Counted from the stretch's first letter, positions 46,265 to 55,652 are shown. The stretch: DNA of 64,000 nt from Acinetobacter gyllenbergii CIP 110306 = MTCC 11365 (GCF_000413855.1 NZ_ATGG01000025.1:1-64000), one strand, 5' to 3'. Numbers and translations are program-made. Notes: a model not told the origin generated them from the letters alone.

Positions 46265-47767
46265 GTGTCAAATATAGAGAAACCCAAAGCCACCTATGAG
46301 CAAGCCATTGCCATAGACAATGCTCGTCTCGGTCAATCCTTTAAAGTGATTGCCTATGCTGGCACAGGTAAAACCACAACCTTGCAAATGATCAGTGATG
46401 CCATGCCAGAACGGCGGGGTATGTACTTGGCATTTAACAAAGCGATTGCTGCTGAAGCTCAGAACAAGTTTCATGGCAATGTGAACTGTCGTACCTTTCA
46501 CTCACTCGCTTTTCGCAGTGCACCACGTGGCGTAACCGATAAATTACGTTTACCGCGTCTTAGCCCCAGCTTTATTGCCAAAGAATATCGACTAGAACCG
46601 ATTACACTCCGTCGTCTCATGGGCGGGCGTTATGAAAAATATGTGTTGATGCCTAGTCGCTTGGCCAGCCTAGTTGCCAATGCGGTCAGCTATTTCTGTT
46701 CAACCAGTTCACAATACCCAGCCCCTCGTCATATTCAGGCACCCAGTTGGTTGCATCTAGACGATATTGAATCCTTACAACAACATCTCTACCCTGCGGT
46801 AGAACGACGTTGGCTAGAGTCGATTGATCCGAATCATCAAGCGGGTATCGGCCATGATATTTACCTTAAACTTTGGGCCTTATCTGAACCGAATATCCCT
46901 GCCGACTATGTACTGTTTGATGAAGCACAAGATGCCGATCCATTGATGCTGGGTATTTTACTGCGTCAAAAAAGCACCCAAGTGATTTATGTCGGTGACG
47001 CACATCAGCAAATTTATGCATGGCGTGGTGCCATCAATGCCATGCAGCAAATGCCACTGCCTGAAAGTCGCTTAACTACCTCTTTCCGTTTTGGTGAAGC
47101 GATTGCCGATGTTGCCAACAGTTTACTCGGTGCACTGAATGAAACTGTGCCCCTACTCGGTAATCCAAACCAAAAATCCAGCGTGGTCAATAAACCGCAT
47201 ACCAAAATGCGCGATGCGATTCTGTGTCGAACCAATGCACGTGCGATGGAGTTACTGCTCTCTGGTTTAGTGCATGGCGATAAGGTCAGTCTGCAAGCCG
47301 ATCACCAAAAACTCAGCCGCTTTGTCGATGCCGCCAGTTTACTCAAACAAGGCAAACGCATTACCGATGTGCCAGAACTGGCTTGGTTTAACTCTTGGCA
47401 TGATGTCCATGAATATTGTGAAACCAATGATGGTAGTGACATCAAACCCTTGGTCAAACTAGTTGATGATCATGGTACCGATCCTCTGAAAAAAGCACTG
47501 GCGAAAATCACCCCGATTGAACACGCAGATTATGTGATTTCAACCGCGCATAAAGCCAAAGGTCTGGAATGGAATCGGGTGCATATCGAAGATGATTACC
47601 AATTTAAAATAAATGGGCTAGAACATAAAATTACAGATGAAGAGCTAAGATTACTTTACGTGGCCTGCACGCGTGCTAAAGTAAGTTTAAATATTCACCA
47701 TTTATATGACTTAATACAACAATTAAAACGGTGCGCTCCCTCAAGTCTTCGTCAGTCCGCAGGTTAA
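46265..47767 (+). CDS. FBH1/UvrD-like superfamily 1 DNA helicase
   Basis: This helicase of 500 residues is short for UvrD. Motifs: Walker A AYAGTGKTTTL (Lys36), motif Ia LAFNKAIAAEA and CRTFHSLAF, motif II LFDEAQDADP near residue 219, motif III VGDAHQQIYAWRGA, motif V STAHKAKGLEWNRV and motif VI LLYVACTRAKV. The FNKAIA...CRTFHSLA pair and compact length resemble eukaryotic FBH1, which removes recombinase filaments, more than UvrD or Rep. A GTG start follows the hisIE stop, and the ATPase gene lies 24 bases downstream. Role unknown: DNA repair, recombination control or defence are all possible. Confidence 0.85.
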   Translation: MSNIEKPKATYEQAIAIDNARLGQSFKVIAYAGTGKTTTLQMISDAMPERRGMYLAFNKAIAAEAQNKFHGNVNCRTFHSLAFRSAPRGVTDKLRLPRLSPSFIAKEYRLEPITLRRLMGGRYEKYVLMPSRLASLVANAVSYFCSTSSQYPAPRHIQAPSWLHLDDIESLQQHLYPAVERRWLESIDPNHQAGIGHDIYLKLWALSEPNIPADYVLFDEAQDADPLMLGILLRQKSTQVIYVGDAHQQIYAWRGAINAMQQMPLPESRLTTSFRFGEAIADVANSLLGALNETVPLLGNPNQKSSVVNKPHTKMRDAILCRTNARAMELLLSGLVHGDKVSLQADHQKLSRFVDAASLLKQGKRITDVPELAWFNSWHDVHEYCETNDGSDIKPLVKLVDDHGTDPLKKALAKITPIEHADYVISTAHKAKGLEWNRVHIEDDYQFKINGLEHKITDEELRLLYVACTRAKVSLNIHHLYDLIQQLKRCAPSSLRQSAG

Positions 47768-47791
47768 AGCGCTCTTGATCGAGGTCAGCTC

Positions 47792-49174
47792 ATGCAACTT
47801 GAATCGGTTCAATTCAAACACATTGGCATTTTTCGGGATTTAAATCTCAAATTTGATCCCGAACAACGCCCCATCACCTTGATCCTTGGCGACCAAGCCA
47901 CAGGCAAAAGCAGCATTTTAAAAAATATCTACCAGAGCCTGACTTGGTTTTCTGCACGTTACAAAGATATTCGTACCGCAGGTGTGGTGATTGCCGACCA
48001 AGATATTATGCTGAATCGTCTGCAAGCCAAAATTCAAATTCAAGTCCGTATGAGCAACGAACTTACAGGGACTCTCACCGAAAGTAGCTCCGCCCAACAG
48101 ACCAATACCCAAAGCTGCGCATGGAAACTCTATAAAACATTTAATAGTCAAGGGGTTGGGATTAGCCAAGTGGAGACCCAACAACTTGACCAAATGGTGA
48201 CGCTGTATCAAAAGACGGGGCTACAAGACCCATTATTCGGCTTGCCTTTGATCGCCTACTATCCTGCTGAACGCTTCGTGCAAGACGTCAATTTACAAAG
48301 CAAAAATACCCCTGGAACCCTGCAAGAAATCTCGGCCTACGATTTGACCGCCATCCCCTATACCACCTTTACGCGTTTTTTTGAGTGGCTACGCGAGATT
48401 AGCGATGTCGAAAATGCACATTCAGCACATATCGTTAGGCGCCTAATGGGCAACGATTTTAATCAGCAAAATCAATCTGAAATATTGCAAGAATTACAAC
48501 AAGAACTGATTAATCATCCAAAGCAACTCTCTGCACCCAATCTTTATGCCTTGAAAAACAGCTTGCACACGGTTTTTCCTGAATTAAGTGATCTTTATAT
48601 TCAATATGTGCCAAAACTACAATTGATGGTGCGCTATCACGATCAGTTGATTCCTTTTCAACAGCTGTCCGCCTCACTCAAAACTTGGATAGCACTGGTT
48701 GGGGATGTTAGCCGTCGGCTTTGCTTACTGAATCAACACTGCTTTAATCCTTGCTTAGAAGGTGAAGGGATTTTGATGATTGATCACATTGACCATCAAC
48801 TCGATCAAAATAATTGTGCGGAAATTTTGGAGCGTCTCCATCAAGCTTTTCCTTGCCTGCAAATCATCGTCTCAGGCAATCGAGATGCCTTGCTTGAACA
48901 TGCCTTACATTACCAATGTTTAAAACTGGACCCAACAGGGGTGTATCAACTTAATCTAGAAGCATCGCAACAACAGCTTTCAAATTTATATCAAGGCCTC
49001 ACCCAGACCGAAACAGCACCTTCCGTGCAAGCCCACACCTTGCTGCAAGCCGATCCATTGACCAGCAAAGTCGATGATTTATTCCAACAAATTCAGGATT
49101 TAAACGAACAAGAAAAGAACAATTTACTCAACCTGCTCAAGATAGATGATACACCGCAAGAAACCCCGTTATAA
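47792..49174 (+). CDS. RecF/SMC-like AAA ATPase with degenerate catalytic motifs
   Basis: The 460-residue protein opens with a good Walker A (LGDQATGKSS, Lys39-Ser40) in the RecF/ABC-type frame (LESVQFKHIGIFRDLNLKF). The other motifs have decayed: the signature is LSASLKTW, Walker B reads LMIDHIDHQL with His where the catalytic Glu is expected (about residue 332), and the H-loop reads IIVSGNRDA without a His. There is no TOPRIM nuclease domain; the last 60 residues are a hydrophilic tail. It may bind but not turn over ATP. It is likely cotranscribed with the FBH1-like helicase, and GAGG lies upstream of the ATG. Confidence 0.78.
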   Translation: MQLESVQFKHIGIFRDLNLKFDPEQRPITLILGDQATGKSSILKNIYQSLTWFSARYKDIRTAGVVIADQDIMLNRLQAKIQIQVRMSNELTGTLTESSSAQQTNTQSCAWKLYKTFNSQGVGISQVETQQLDQMVTLYQKTGLQDPLFGLPLIAYYPAERFVQDVNLQSKNTPGTLQEISAYDLTAIPYTTFTRFFEWLREISDVENAHSAHIVRRLMGNDFNQQNQSEILQELQQELINHPKQLSAPNLYALKNSLHTVFPELSDLYIQYVPKLQLMVRYHDQLIPFQQLSASLKTWIALVGDVSRRLCLLNQHCFNPCLEGEGILMIDHIDHQLDQNNCAEILERLHQAFPCLQIIVSGNRDALLEHALHYQCLKLDPTGVYQLNLEASQQQLSNLYQGLTQTETAPSVQAHTLLQADPLTSKVDDLFQQIQDLNEQEKNNLLNLLKIDDTPQETPL

Positions 49175-49292
49175 CGGCGTATCAAAAAACAGAAATTGAA
49201 ATGTTTTCAATCAAATGATGTTGTTTATTTCATGTAATAACATCAGATTTTTACTGCTATTTTATAGTAAAATAAATCTCATTTTTTATTTT

Positions 49293-49313
49293 CAAGTTGT
49301 GCAATACAACTTG
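49293..49313. promoter_or_regulatory. Palindrome in the mrp promoter region
   Basis: CAAGTTGT, spacer GCAAT, ACAACTTG: perfect 8-bp arms about 115-135 bases before mrpA. It is an operator candidate. Confidence 0.4.
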
Positions 49314-49402
49314 CTGCCTCCGTTAACTTGATTGGGCTTCAAGATTTAAAGTTTTTGGTATTCTCTTTGAGTGCCTGTAAGTCTTGAAAGAAAATTCACC
49401 CC

Positions 49403-49419
49403 TTAGGTCTTCGACCTAA
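49403..49419 (+). promoter_or_regulatory. Hairpin at the mrpA ribosome site
   Basis: TTAGGTC, loop TTC, GACCTAA ends 9 bases before the mrpA ATG. The stem takes up the place where a Shine-Dalgarno would lie, and the only AGG is inside it, so it could control translation. Confidence 0.45.
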
Positions 49420-49428
49420 ATCATCGAC

Positions 49429-52281
49429 ATGGATACCAGTGTGCTACCGATTATTATCTTATTACCGCTCATACTCGGCACCACCCTTGTCTCACAATTA
49501 CAGCGTATTTCGCGTGGCGTGACGGCACTTGGGGCGATTGGCATCAGCCTTAGTTGTTTTATTTTACTTTTAACTCAGGCAGAAACGGTTCTTCAGGGTA
49601 ATACCCTGCAACAAAGCTGGGACTGGCTTCCACAGCTTGGAATTAATCTGAGTTTTCGCCTAGATGCATTAGGTTTATTGTTTGGTCTGCTGATTAGCGG
49701 TATCGGCACGCTGATTTATATTTATGCCTATTACTATCTCAGTCCTAAAAATTCTCTCAGTAAACTCTACCAGCTGTTAATGCTGTTTATGGCAGCCATG
49801 CTGGGGATTTCACTCTCAAACAACCTGATTATCTTATTGGTGTTCTGGGAGCTGACCAGTATTTCCTCTTTCCTATTGGTAGGTTACTGGAGCCAATACG
49901 AGGCAGCGCAACGTGGCGCCCGTATGGCTCTCACCATCACAGGCATGGGTGGTTTAGCCATGCTCGGTGGCTTTGTACTGATTGGACAGATCACCGGTAC
50001 CTATCAGATTGATGAATTGGTATTGATGAAAGATACCATCCAACAACATGCGCTATTTGTTCCAGCATTATTGCTGATCTTGTTAGGTGCATTTACCAAA
50101 AGTGCCCAGTTCCCCTTCCATTTTTGGTTACCGAATGCGATGGCAGCGCCGACCCCTGTGTCCGCCTACCTACATTCGGCAACGATGGTCAAAGCAGGGA
50201 TTTTCTTGTTGGCGCGTTTAGCTCCTATTTTTATTGGTGCTGCGCTGTATCACAATATCGTGACTTTTGTCGGTCTATTCACCTTGTGTATGGCCGCAGG
50301 TTTTGCAATTTTCAAAGAAGACCTGAAAGGACTTTTGGCCTATTCAACCATTAGTCATTTGGGTTTAATCGTATGTTTACTCGGTATTGGCTCGCCATTG
50401 GCGGTGGCTGCCGCAATTTTCCACATCATCAACCATGCCACCTTTAAAGCGGCATTGTTCATGATTGCAGGGATTATTGACCATGAAACTGGCACACGTG
50501 ATTTACGCAAGCTCAGTGGCATCTGGCAACTGCTTCCATTTACAGGCACTCTCACCATGATCACCGCTGCCTCAATGGCGGGTGTACCACTGACCAATGG
50601 CTTTATCTCGAAAGAAATGTTCTTTACCGAGCTATTGGCCAACTTATCGGGTCCAGTGATGGTGATTTCAGCCATTGTGGCTACTTTAGCGGGTATTTTC
50701 GCAGTCAGTTATTCAATTCGCCTCGTTCATGGGGTGTTCTTTGATGGTCCTATTGGTAAACACGTACCGAATAAAGATGCACACGAACCACATTTAGGCA
50801 TGCGCTTACCTGCCATTATTTTAGCTACCTTATGTATTTTAGTGGGTATCCTCCCTGCCCTACTGGCAGGAACAATGGTCAACAGTGTCACTCGTGCAAG
50901 TTTGGCGCAGCCTGAATTTGAAGGCGTTCATCTTGCGATTTGGCATGGTATCAATGCCCCTTTGATCATGAGTCTAATTGCTTTAATTGGTGGATCAATC
51001 TTCTACTTTACCCTAGCAAAAGAGGGACGTATTCGTAAAATCGACCTCGATCCTTATCTTGGAAAATTCCAAGGCAAGATCCTGTTTGATCTGTTCTTGA
51101 AACATTTATTACTCACCAGTCGCAAGATTAAACAAAAGACCGAAAATGGTTCTTTGCAAAGCTATATCCTCTGGATTGTGTTATTCAGCATTGTGATGGT
51201 GGGCTTACCCCTGTTCAACCAAGGCTTAACCACAGGCACACGTGAACTCACGCATGCACCGTGGGTGGCGATTGTACTCTGGCTAACCCTGTTCTCAGGT
51301 TGCTGGATGATGCTGTGGTTCCATCATGAACGTATCAAAGCCGTCCTGATCAGCGGTGCAGTCGGTCTCGTCGTTACCATGGTGTTTGTTACGCTCTCAG
51401 CACCTGACTTGGCCTTGACTCAGATTACAGTTGATGTCGTCACCACTGTTTTACTCTTGATGAGTTTATCTTTACTTCCACAACTCACGCCTTACGAATC
51501 AAGCCGTTCACGTCGCTGGCGAGATGCCAGCCTGGCCATTGCAGGTGGTTTAGGTATTGGTTGGATTGCTTGGTTGCTGTTAACACGCGACCACAATTCA
51601 ATTTCATGGTTCTTTATGCAACAGGCGATTCCACTGGGCGGTGGTTCAAACGTCGTCAATGTGATCTTGGTTGACTTCCGTGGTTTCGATACCTTCGGTG
51701 AAATTACCGTACTCGGCATTGCCGCAATTGGTGCGCTGTGTCTGATGGATGGTATGCGTGCACATGGAACCACCATGACCCAAGGCTTAACTTACCGCTT
51801 TAACCCTTCCCCACTGATGTTCCGCATCACGGCGTCATGGATCTTGCCTCTGGCCTTGGTGGTTAGTGTCTACATCTTCATGCGTGGACATAATCTTCCG
51901 GGCGGTGGCTTTATCGCAGGTTTGATCACCTCAATGGCACTGATTATTCAGTACATCGTATTGGGTCAAGACCAAACCGAACAAATGATCAAAGCCAAAT
52001 CAGGTCGTCTCTATGAATTATGGATTGGGGCAGGTTTAACCATTGCTGGTCTCACTGGTATTCTCGCATGGCTCTGGGCTCGCCCCTTCCTCACCAGTGC
52101 ACATATCTATGTAGAAGCACCATTGCTTGGAAAAATGCATCTTGCCTCTGCAGTCGCATTTGATACAGGGGTCTACATTACCGTTGTGGGTGCTGCCATG
52201 TTGTTGATCTCCGTACTCGGAGACTCGCGTCACTCTAGTATGGCTGGTCCAATCCCAGGTGGAGATAATCAAAATGATTAG
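49429..52281 (+). CDS. mrpA: Mrp Na+/H+ antiporter subunit A-B fusion
   Basis: This is the largest subunit of the multi-protein Mrp (Pha/Mnh) antiporter, related to NADH dehydrogenase NuoL. The 950 residues include the NuoL-like core (FWLPNAMAAPTPVSAYLHSATMVKAGIFLL, IINHATFKAALFM) and, from about 790 on, an MnhB-type domain (SVYIFMRGHNLPGGGFIAG). MrpB is therefore fused, as in group 2 mrp operons. It heads the mrpABCDEFG operon. Its role is sodium or potassium efflux and pH balance in the inner membrane. Confidence 0.95.
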   Translation: MDTSVLPIIILLPLILGTTLVSQLQRISRGVTALGAIGISLSCFILLLTQAETVLQGNTLQQSWDWLPQLGINLSFRLDALGLLFGLLISGIGTLIYIYAYYYLSPKNSLSKLYQLLMLFMAAMLGISLSNNLIILLVFWELTSISSFLLVGYWSQYEAAQRGARMALTITGMGGLAMLGGFVLIGQITGTYQIDELVLMKDTIQQHALFVPALLLILLGAFTKSAQFPFHFWLPNAMAAPTPVSAYLHSATMVKAGIFLLARLAPIFIGAALYHNIVTFVGLFTLCMAAGFAIFKEDLKGLLAYSTISHLGLIVCLLGIGSPLAVAAAIFHIINHATFKAALFMIAGIIDHETGTRDLRKLSGIWQLLPFTGTLTMITAASMAGVPLTNGFISKEMFFTELLANLSGPVMVISAIVATLAGIFAVSYSIRLVHGVFFDGPIGKHVPNKDAHEPHLGMRLPAIILATLCILVGILPALLAGTMVNSVTRASLAQPEFEGVHLAIWHGINAPLIMSLIALIGGSIFYFTLAKEGRIRKIDLDPYLGKFQGKILFDLFLKHLLLTSRKIKQKTENGSLQSYILWIVLFSIVMVGLPLFNQGLTTGTRELTHAPWVAIVLWLTLFSGCWMMLWFHHERIKAVLISGAVGLVVTMVFVTLSAPDLALTQITVDVVTTVLLLMSLSLLPQLTPYESSRSRRWRDASLAIAGGLGIGWIAWLLLTRDHNSISWFFMQQAIPLGGGSNVVNVILVDFRGFDTFGEITVLGIAAIGALCLMDGMRAHGTTMTQGLTYRFNPSPLMFRITASWILPLALVVSVYIFMRGHNLPGGGFIAGLITSMALIIQYIVLGQDQTEQMIKAKSGRLYELWIGAGLTIAGLTGILAWLWARPFLTSAHIYVEAPLLGKMHLASAVAFDTGVYITVVGAAMLLISVLGDSRHSSMAGPIPGGDNQND

Positions 52282-52642
52282 TATTGAATTTTTACTCGCG
52301 TCAGGGATTGGCTTACTCACGGCAACAGGCATTTATTTGATTCTGCGTGCCAGAACATTTCCAGTGGTCCTTGGTTTAGCCATGATTGGCTATGCCGTGA
52401 ACTTGTTCCTGTTTGCCATGGGCCGCCTGCAAATCAATGCACCTGCGGTGTTGACTCAGGCCACCAAAGTGACCGACCCACTCCCTCAAGCACTGGTATT
52501 AACGGCGATTGTGATTGGTTTTGCCACCACTGCCTTTATCGTGCAACTTGCCTTACGCAGTCGTTATGAATCTGGTACAGACCATGTCGACTCGAAAGAA
52601 GAACCCACTTTGACTTATGACCCACGTGAGGATGAGCCATAA
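52274..52642 (+). CDS. mrpC: Mrp antiporter subunit C
   Basis: This NuoK-like subunit has 122 residues and three membrane helices (LLASGIGLLTATGIYLILRA, VLGLAMIGYAVNLFLFAMG, ALVLTAIVIGFATTAFIVQL). I use ATG 52274, which overlaps the mrpA stop and has GGAG upstream; the frame is open to a GTG at 52259. The stop overlaps the mrpD start. Confidence 0.94.
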   Translation: MISIEFLLASGIGLLTATGIYLILRARTFPVVLGLAMIGYAVNLFLFAMGRLQINAPAVLTQATKVTDPLPQALVLTAIVIGFATTAFIVQLALRSRYESGTDHVDSKEEPTLTYDPREDEP

Positions 52643-54453
52643 TGTTTGATTTTTACAGTTTCTGGCACGCTCACGCTCCAATTATCAGCATCTTAATTCC
52701 AGCATTCACCAGTTTTATTCTGGTGTTATTGGGCAATCCAGGTTCAGGTTCTTTAAAGCAAGATTGGCGTCAACCTTGGCGTCGCGGGATTAGTATTGCT
52801 TCGGCAGTTTTGGGCTTAATCACGGCAATCAGTTATCTGAGTATTGCCAGCACAGGCCAAATTACGGTTTATCAGCTCAGTGAATGGTCGGCGCCATTTG
52901 GGATTGTGTTAGTCCTTGATCGCCTCTCCGCTTTTATGCTGGTACTGACCTATATTCTTGCAGTGCCTGTGATTTGGTATGCCAGTGAGAACTGGGATAC
53001 GCGTGGGCGTTATTTCCATACCATGGTGCATTTCCTACTCATGGGAATCACCGGTGCATTCCTGACAGGCGACTTATTCAACTTATTCGTCTTCTTCGAA
53101 ATCCTGTTGATGGCTTCCTATGTACTGTTATTACACGGTCAAGGTCGTCCACGTTTCCAGCTTGGCGTGCATTACGTCACCATTAACTTGCTGGCCTCTG
53201 CCCTGTTCCTGATTGGTCTAGGCATGATTTACGGCAGTGTCGGTAGCTTGAATATGGCTGATGTTGGCCGTCTAGTATCAAGCTTAGATGGCGATCAGCA
53301 CAAGCTTGCCGTTGCCGGTGGACTCCTGCTGTTTGTGGTGTTTGGTATTAAAGCCGCGATGTTGCCTGTTGGCTTCTGGTTGCCGAAGACCTATGCGGTT
53401 GCAAGCACACCTGTCGCTGCAATTTTCACCATTATGACCAAAGTGGGTATTTATGCCATTTTACGTGTGAATGGCACTGTGTTTGATGATGCCATGGCTC
53501 AAAGCATTTTCAAGAACTGCTTATTGATCATTGGTCTAATCACCTCTTTCTATGGCGTGATTGGTGCAATTGGTGCTGAACGCCTACGCCGTTTTGTTGG
53601 CTTTATGGTGTTGTCATCGATTGGTACTTTGCTAATTTCGATTGCCATGTTCAATACACAGGCATGGGCCGCAGCACTATATTATTTAGTTCACAGTACC
53701 TTGATCGCAGCAGCTTTCTATTTGTTCTGTGGCTGGATGACCTCGCAACGTGGCGCGTTTAAAGATCATTTAAAAGTTGCACCACGAATCAAACAGGAAA
53801 AGGCGGCGGCTTTTACTTACTTTACCATCGCCTTGATGATGGCAGGTTTACCCCCATTCAGCGGATTTTTGGGTAAAGTCTTCATCTTGCAAGCCACTGC
53901 TGAGACACCTTATCAAGGCTGGATCATCGCAGTGATTCTGATCGTGAGCTTGCTCAGCATCATTGCCATGACACGCGTTGGCTTTATCCTGTTCTGGCGT
54001 GCAACCCCACCGGAAGAAGATCAGAAAGAAGCGGCTTATGCTGAGTATCAAGCTCTGCCTGAGCTTGCGCCGAAGCGTAATGATACTGCGATCTATATTT
54101 TACTTGGCGCATTAATGCTTTATGTGGTTTGCGCGGCGCCGATTCAGAACTACACGCTTGCAACAGCACAGCAAATTCAGAATCACGCGCTTTATAACCA
54201 AACCATTCTGAAACATGATGCACAAGGTCGCCCGATCAGCGTACAGCCTTATGATCCAAGCTATTTACCTGAAACCAAATATGGCGGTGAAGTTGAAGAT
54301 CCGAATGCCTTGCTGATTCCAGATATTATTTCCAAGCCAACCCTACAAGGCGAACATATTTCTGAATATAAGCAGCGTCAAATTGCGGAGCAAGTCCTCG
54401 AAGCGCCGACCATTCCAAATAACACACAGTTAAAGCCAATGGAGGATCACTGA
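52642..54453 (+). CDS. mrpD: Mrp antiporter subunit D
   Basis: This NuoM/N-like antiporter subunit has 603 residues and about 14 membrane helices (ALFLIGLGMIYG, VFGIKAAMLPVGFWLPKTYAVASTPVAAIFTIMTKVGIYAI). It is about 100 residues longer than the usual MrpD because of a C-terminal hydrophilic tail (from about residue 505, after the last helix). It overlaps mrpC by one base and mrpE by one base. Confidence 0.95.
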   Translation: MFDFYSFWHAHAPIISILIPAFTSFILVLLGNPGSGSLKQDWRQPWRRGISIASAVLGLITAISYLSIASTGQITVYQLSEWSAPFGIVLVLDRLSAFMLVLTYILAVPVIWYASENWDTRGRYFHTMVHFLLMGITGAFLTGDLFNLFVFFEILLMASYVLLLHGQGRPRFQLGVHYVTINLLASALFLIGLGMIYGSVGSLNMADVGRLVSSLDGDQHKLAVAGGLLLFVVFGIKAAMLPVGFWLPKTYAVASTPVAAIFTIMTKVGIYAILRVNGTVFDDAMAQSIFKNCLLIIGLITSFYGVIGAIGAERLRRFVGFMVLSSIGTLLISIAMFNTQAWAAALYYLVHSTLIAAAFYLFCGWMTSQRGAFKDHLKVAPRIKQEKAAAFTYFTIALMMAGLPPFSGFLGKVFILQATAETPYQGWIIAVILIVSLLSIIAMTRVGFILFWRATPPEEDQKEAAYAEYQALPELAPKRNDTAIYILLGALMLYVVCAAPIQNYTLATAQQIQNHALYNQTILKHDAQGRPISVQPYDPSYLPETKYGGEVEDPNALLIPDIISKPTLQGEHISEYKQRQIAEQVLEAPTIPNNTQLKPMEDH

Positions 54454-54980
54454 TGCAAAAATTATCTTTGCTTGAGCGTTGGTTCCCACATCCATTTGTG
54501 TCGGTGCTGATTTTCTTGAGCTGGCTAATGCTGGCACATAGTCTGGATCTGACTGACATTTTAATGGCACTGATTTTAGCTGTCGCAATTGCTCGTTTAG
54601 TGAGTCCATTTATTGCAAGAACGCCGCATATTCATTGGCTTCCTGCGATTAAACTGGTGTTTGTGGTACTTTGGGATATTGTCATTTCCAACTTCCGTGT
54701 TGCCAAAATGGTACTTGGTCCTATGGATCAATTACATCCTAAATGGTATCGGGTTCCGTTGGAAACTGAGCACGAGCAAGTGAATACTTTACTCGCGATG
54801 ATTATCACCACCACACCAGGTACGGTTTCAGCTGGAATCGATCAGGAACGTGGAGATATTCTGGTACATGCACTCAGCTCAGACAATACCGAACTGGATA
54901 TTCAAGACATTAAAAACCGCTATGAAAGGCCTTTAATCGAAATCTTTGATGTCAAGATTACAGAAGGAGCAAATAAATGA
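54453..54980 (+). CDS. mrpE: Mrp antiporter subunit E
   Basis: This membrane subunit has 175 residues and the family sequence (LVFVVLWDIVISNFRVAKMVL, ITTTPGTVSAGID). The short hydrophilic C-terminal part (GDILVHALSSDNTE) is standard. It overlaps both mrpD and mrpF. Confidence 0.95.
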   Translation: MQKLSLLERWFPHPFVSVLIFLSWLMLAHSLDLTDILMALILAVAIARLVSPFIARTPHIHWLPAIKLVFVVLWDIVISNFRVAKMVLGPMDQLHPKWYRVPLETEHEQVNTLLAMIITTTPGTVSAGIDQERGDILVHALSSDNTELDIQDIKNRYERPLIEIFDVKITEGANK

Positions 54981-55252
54981 CCATTTTGCCTTATGCATTG
55001 GGTATTGGTTTAATTGCCATTACCATCTCTATGTTTCTGTGCTTGATTCGCTTGATTGCAGGCCCTTCAGTGATTGATCGACTCTTGGCACTCGATACTT
55101 TATTCTTAAATGCCACCTGTCTGATCGTGGTCTTAGGTATTTATTGGGTCAGCACCAATCTATTCGAAGGTGCACTCTTGGTTGCAATGCTCGGCTTTGT
55201 TTCTACTGCCGCGCTTGCTCGTTACTTCACTACAGGTCATGTAATTGATTAA
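54977..55252 (+). CDS. mrpF: Mrp antiporter subunit F
   Basis: This small three-helix subunit has 91 residues and the MnhF motif LIAGPSVIDRLLALDTLFLN. It overlaps mrpE by four bases and precedes mrpG by 11 bases. Confidence 0.95.
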   Translation: MTILPYALGIGLIAITISMFLCLIRLIAGPSVIDRLLALDTLFLNATCLIVVLGIYWVSTNLFEGALLVAMLGFVSTAALARYFTTGHVID

Positions 55253-55263
55253 GGAGCTATACC

Positions 55264-55638
55264 ATGCAACTGATTCTTGAGATTGTGGTTTCATTTTTTG
55301 TGGTGTTTGGTGCGTTCTTCATGCTGATCGGTTCGATTGGCATGATCCGTCTCCCTGACTTATTTATGCGCCTGCATGCACCCACCAAATCAAGTACCTT
55401 GGGCCTCGGTAGCTTTCTGATCGCAGCTATGATTTTTGCTGCGATGCATGGTCGTTTTGGTTTTGCTGAATTACTGATTACCTTGTTTGCCTTTATCACT
55501 GCGCCTGTATCAGCAAATTTGATGGCACAAGCAGCCATTCATTTACGCTTACGCTCAACCAGTGGTGATGTACCAGAAGCACTCAATCGTCCATTGCCTT
55601 GGCAACGTTATCGTCGCCATCCATTGAAGAAAGATTAA
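55264..55638 (+). CDS. mrpG: Mrp antiporter subunit G
   Basis: This small membrane subunit has 124 residues and the family motif GMIRLPDLFMRLHAPTKSSTLG. It is the last gene of the operon and is followed by the shared terminator at 55653-55690. AGGAG is found before the ATG. Confidence 0.95.
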   Translation: MQLILEIVVSFFVVFGAFFMLIGSIGMIRLPDLFMRLHAPTKSSTLGLGSFLIAAMIFAAMHGRFGFAELLITLFAFITAPVSANLMAQAAIHLRLRSTSGDVPEALNRPLPWQRYRRHPLKKD

Positions 55639-55652
55639 CTCTTTTATTCAAA

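Noticed and set aside
46265..49174. A canonical Gabija system
   Set aside because: The helicase fits GajB in size, but the ATPase lacks the TOPRIM nuclease domain that defines GajA and has degenerate catalytic motifs, and the gene order is reversed.
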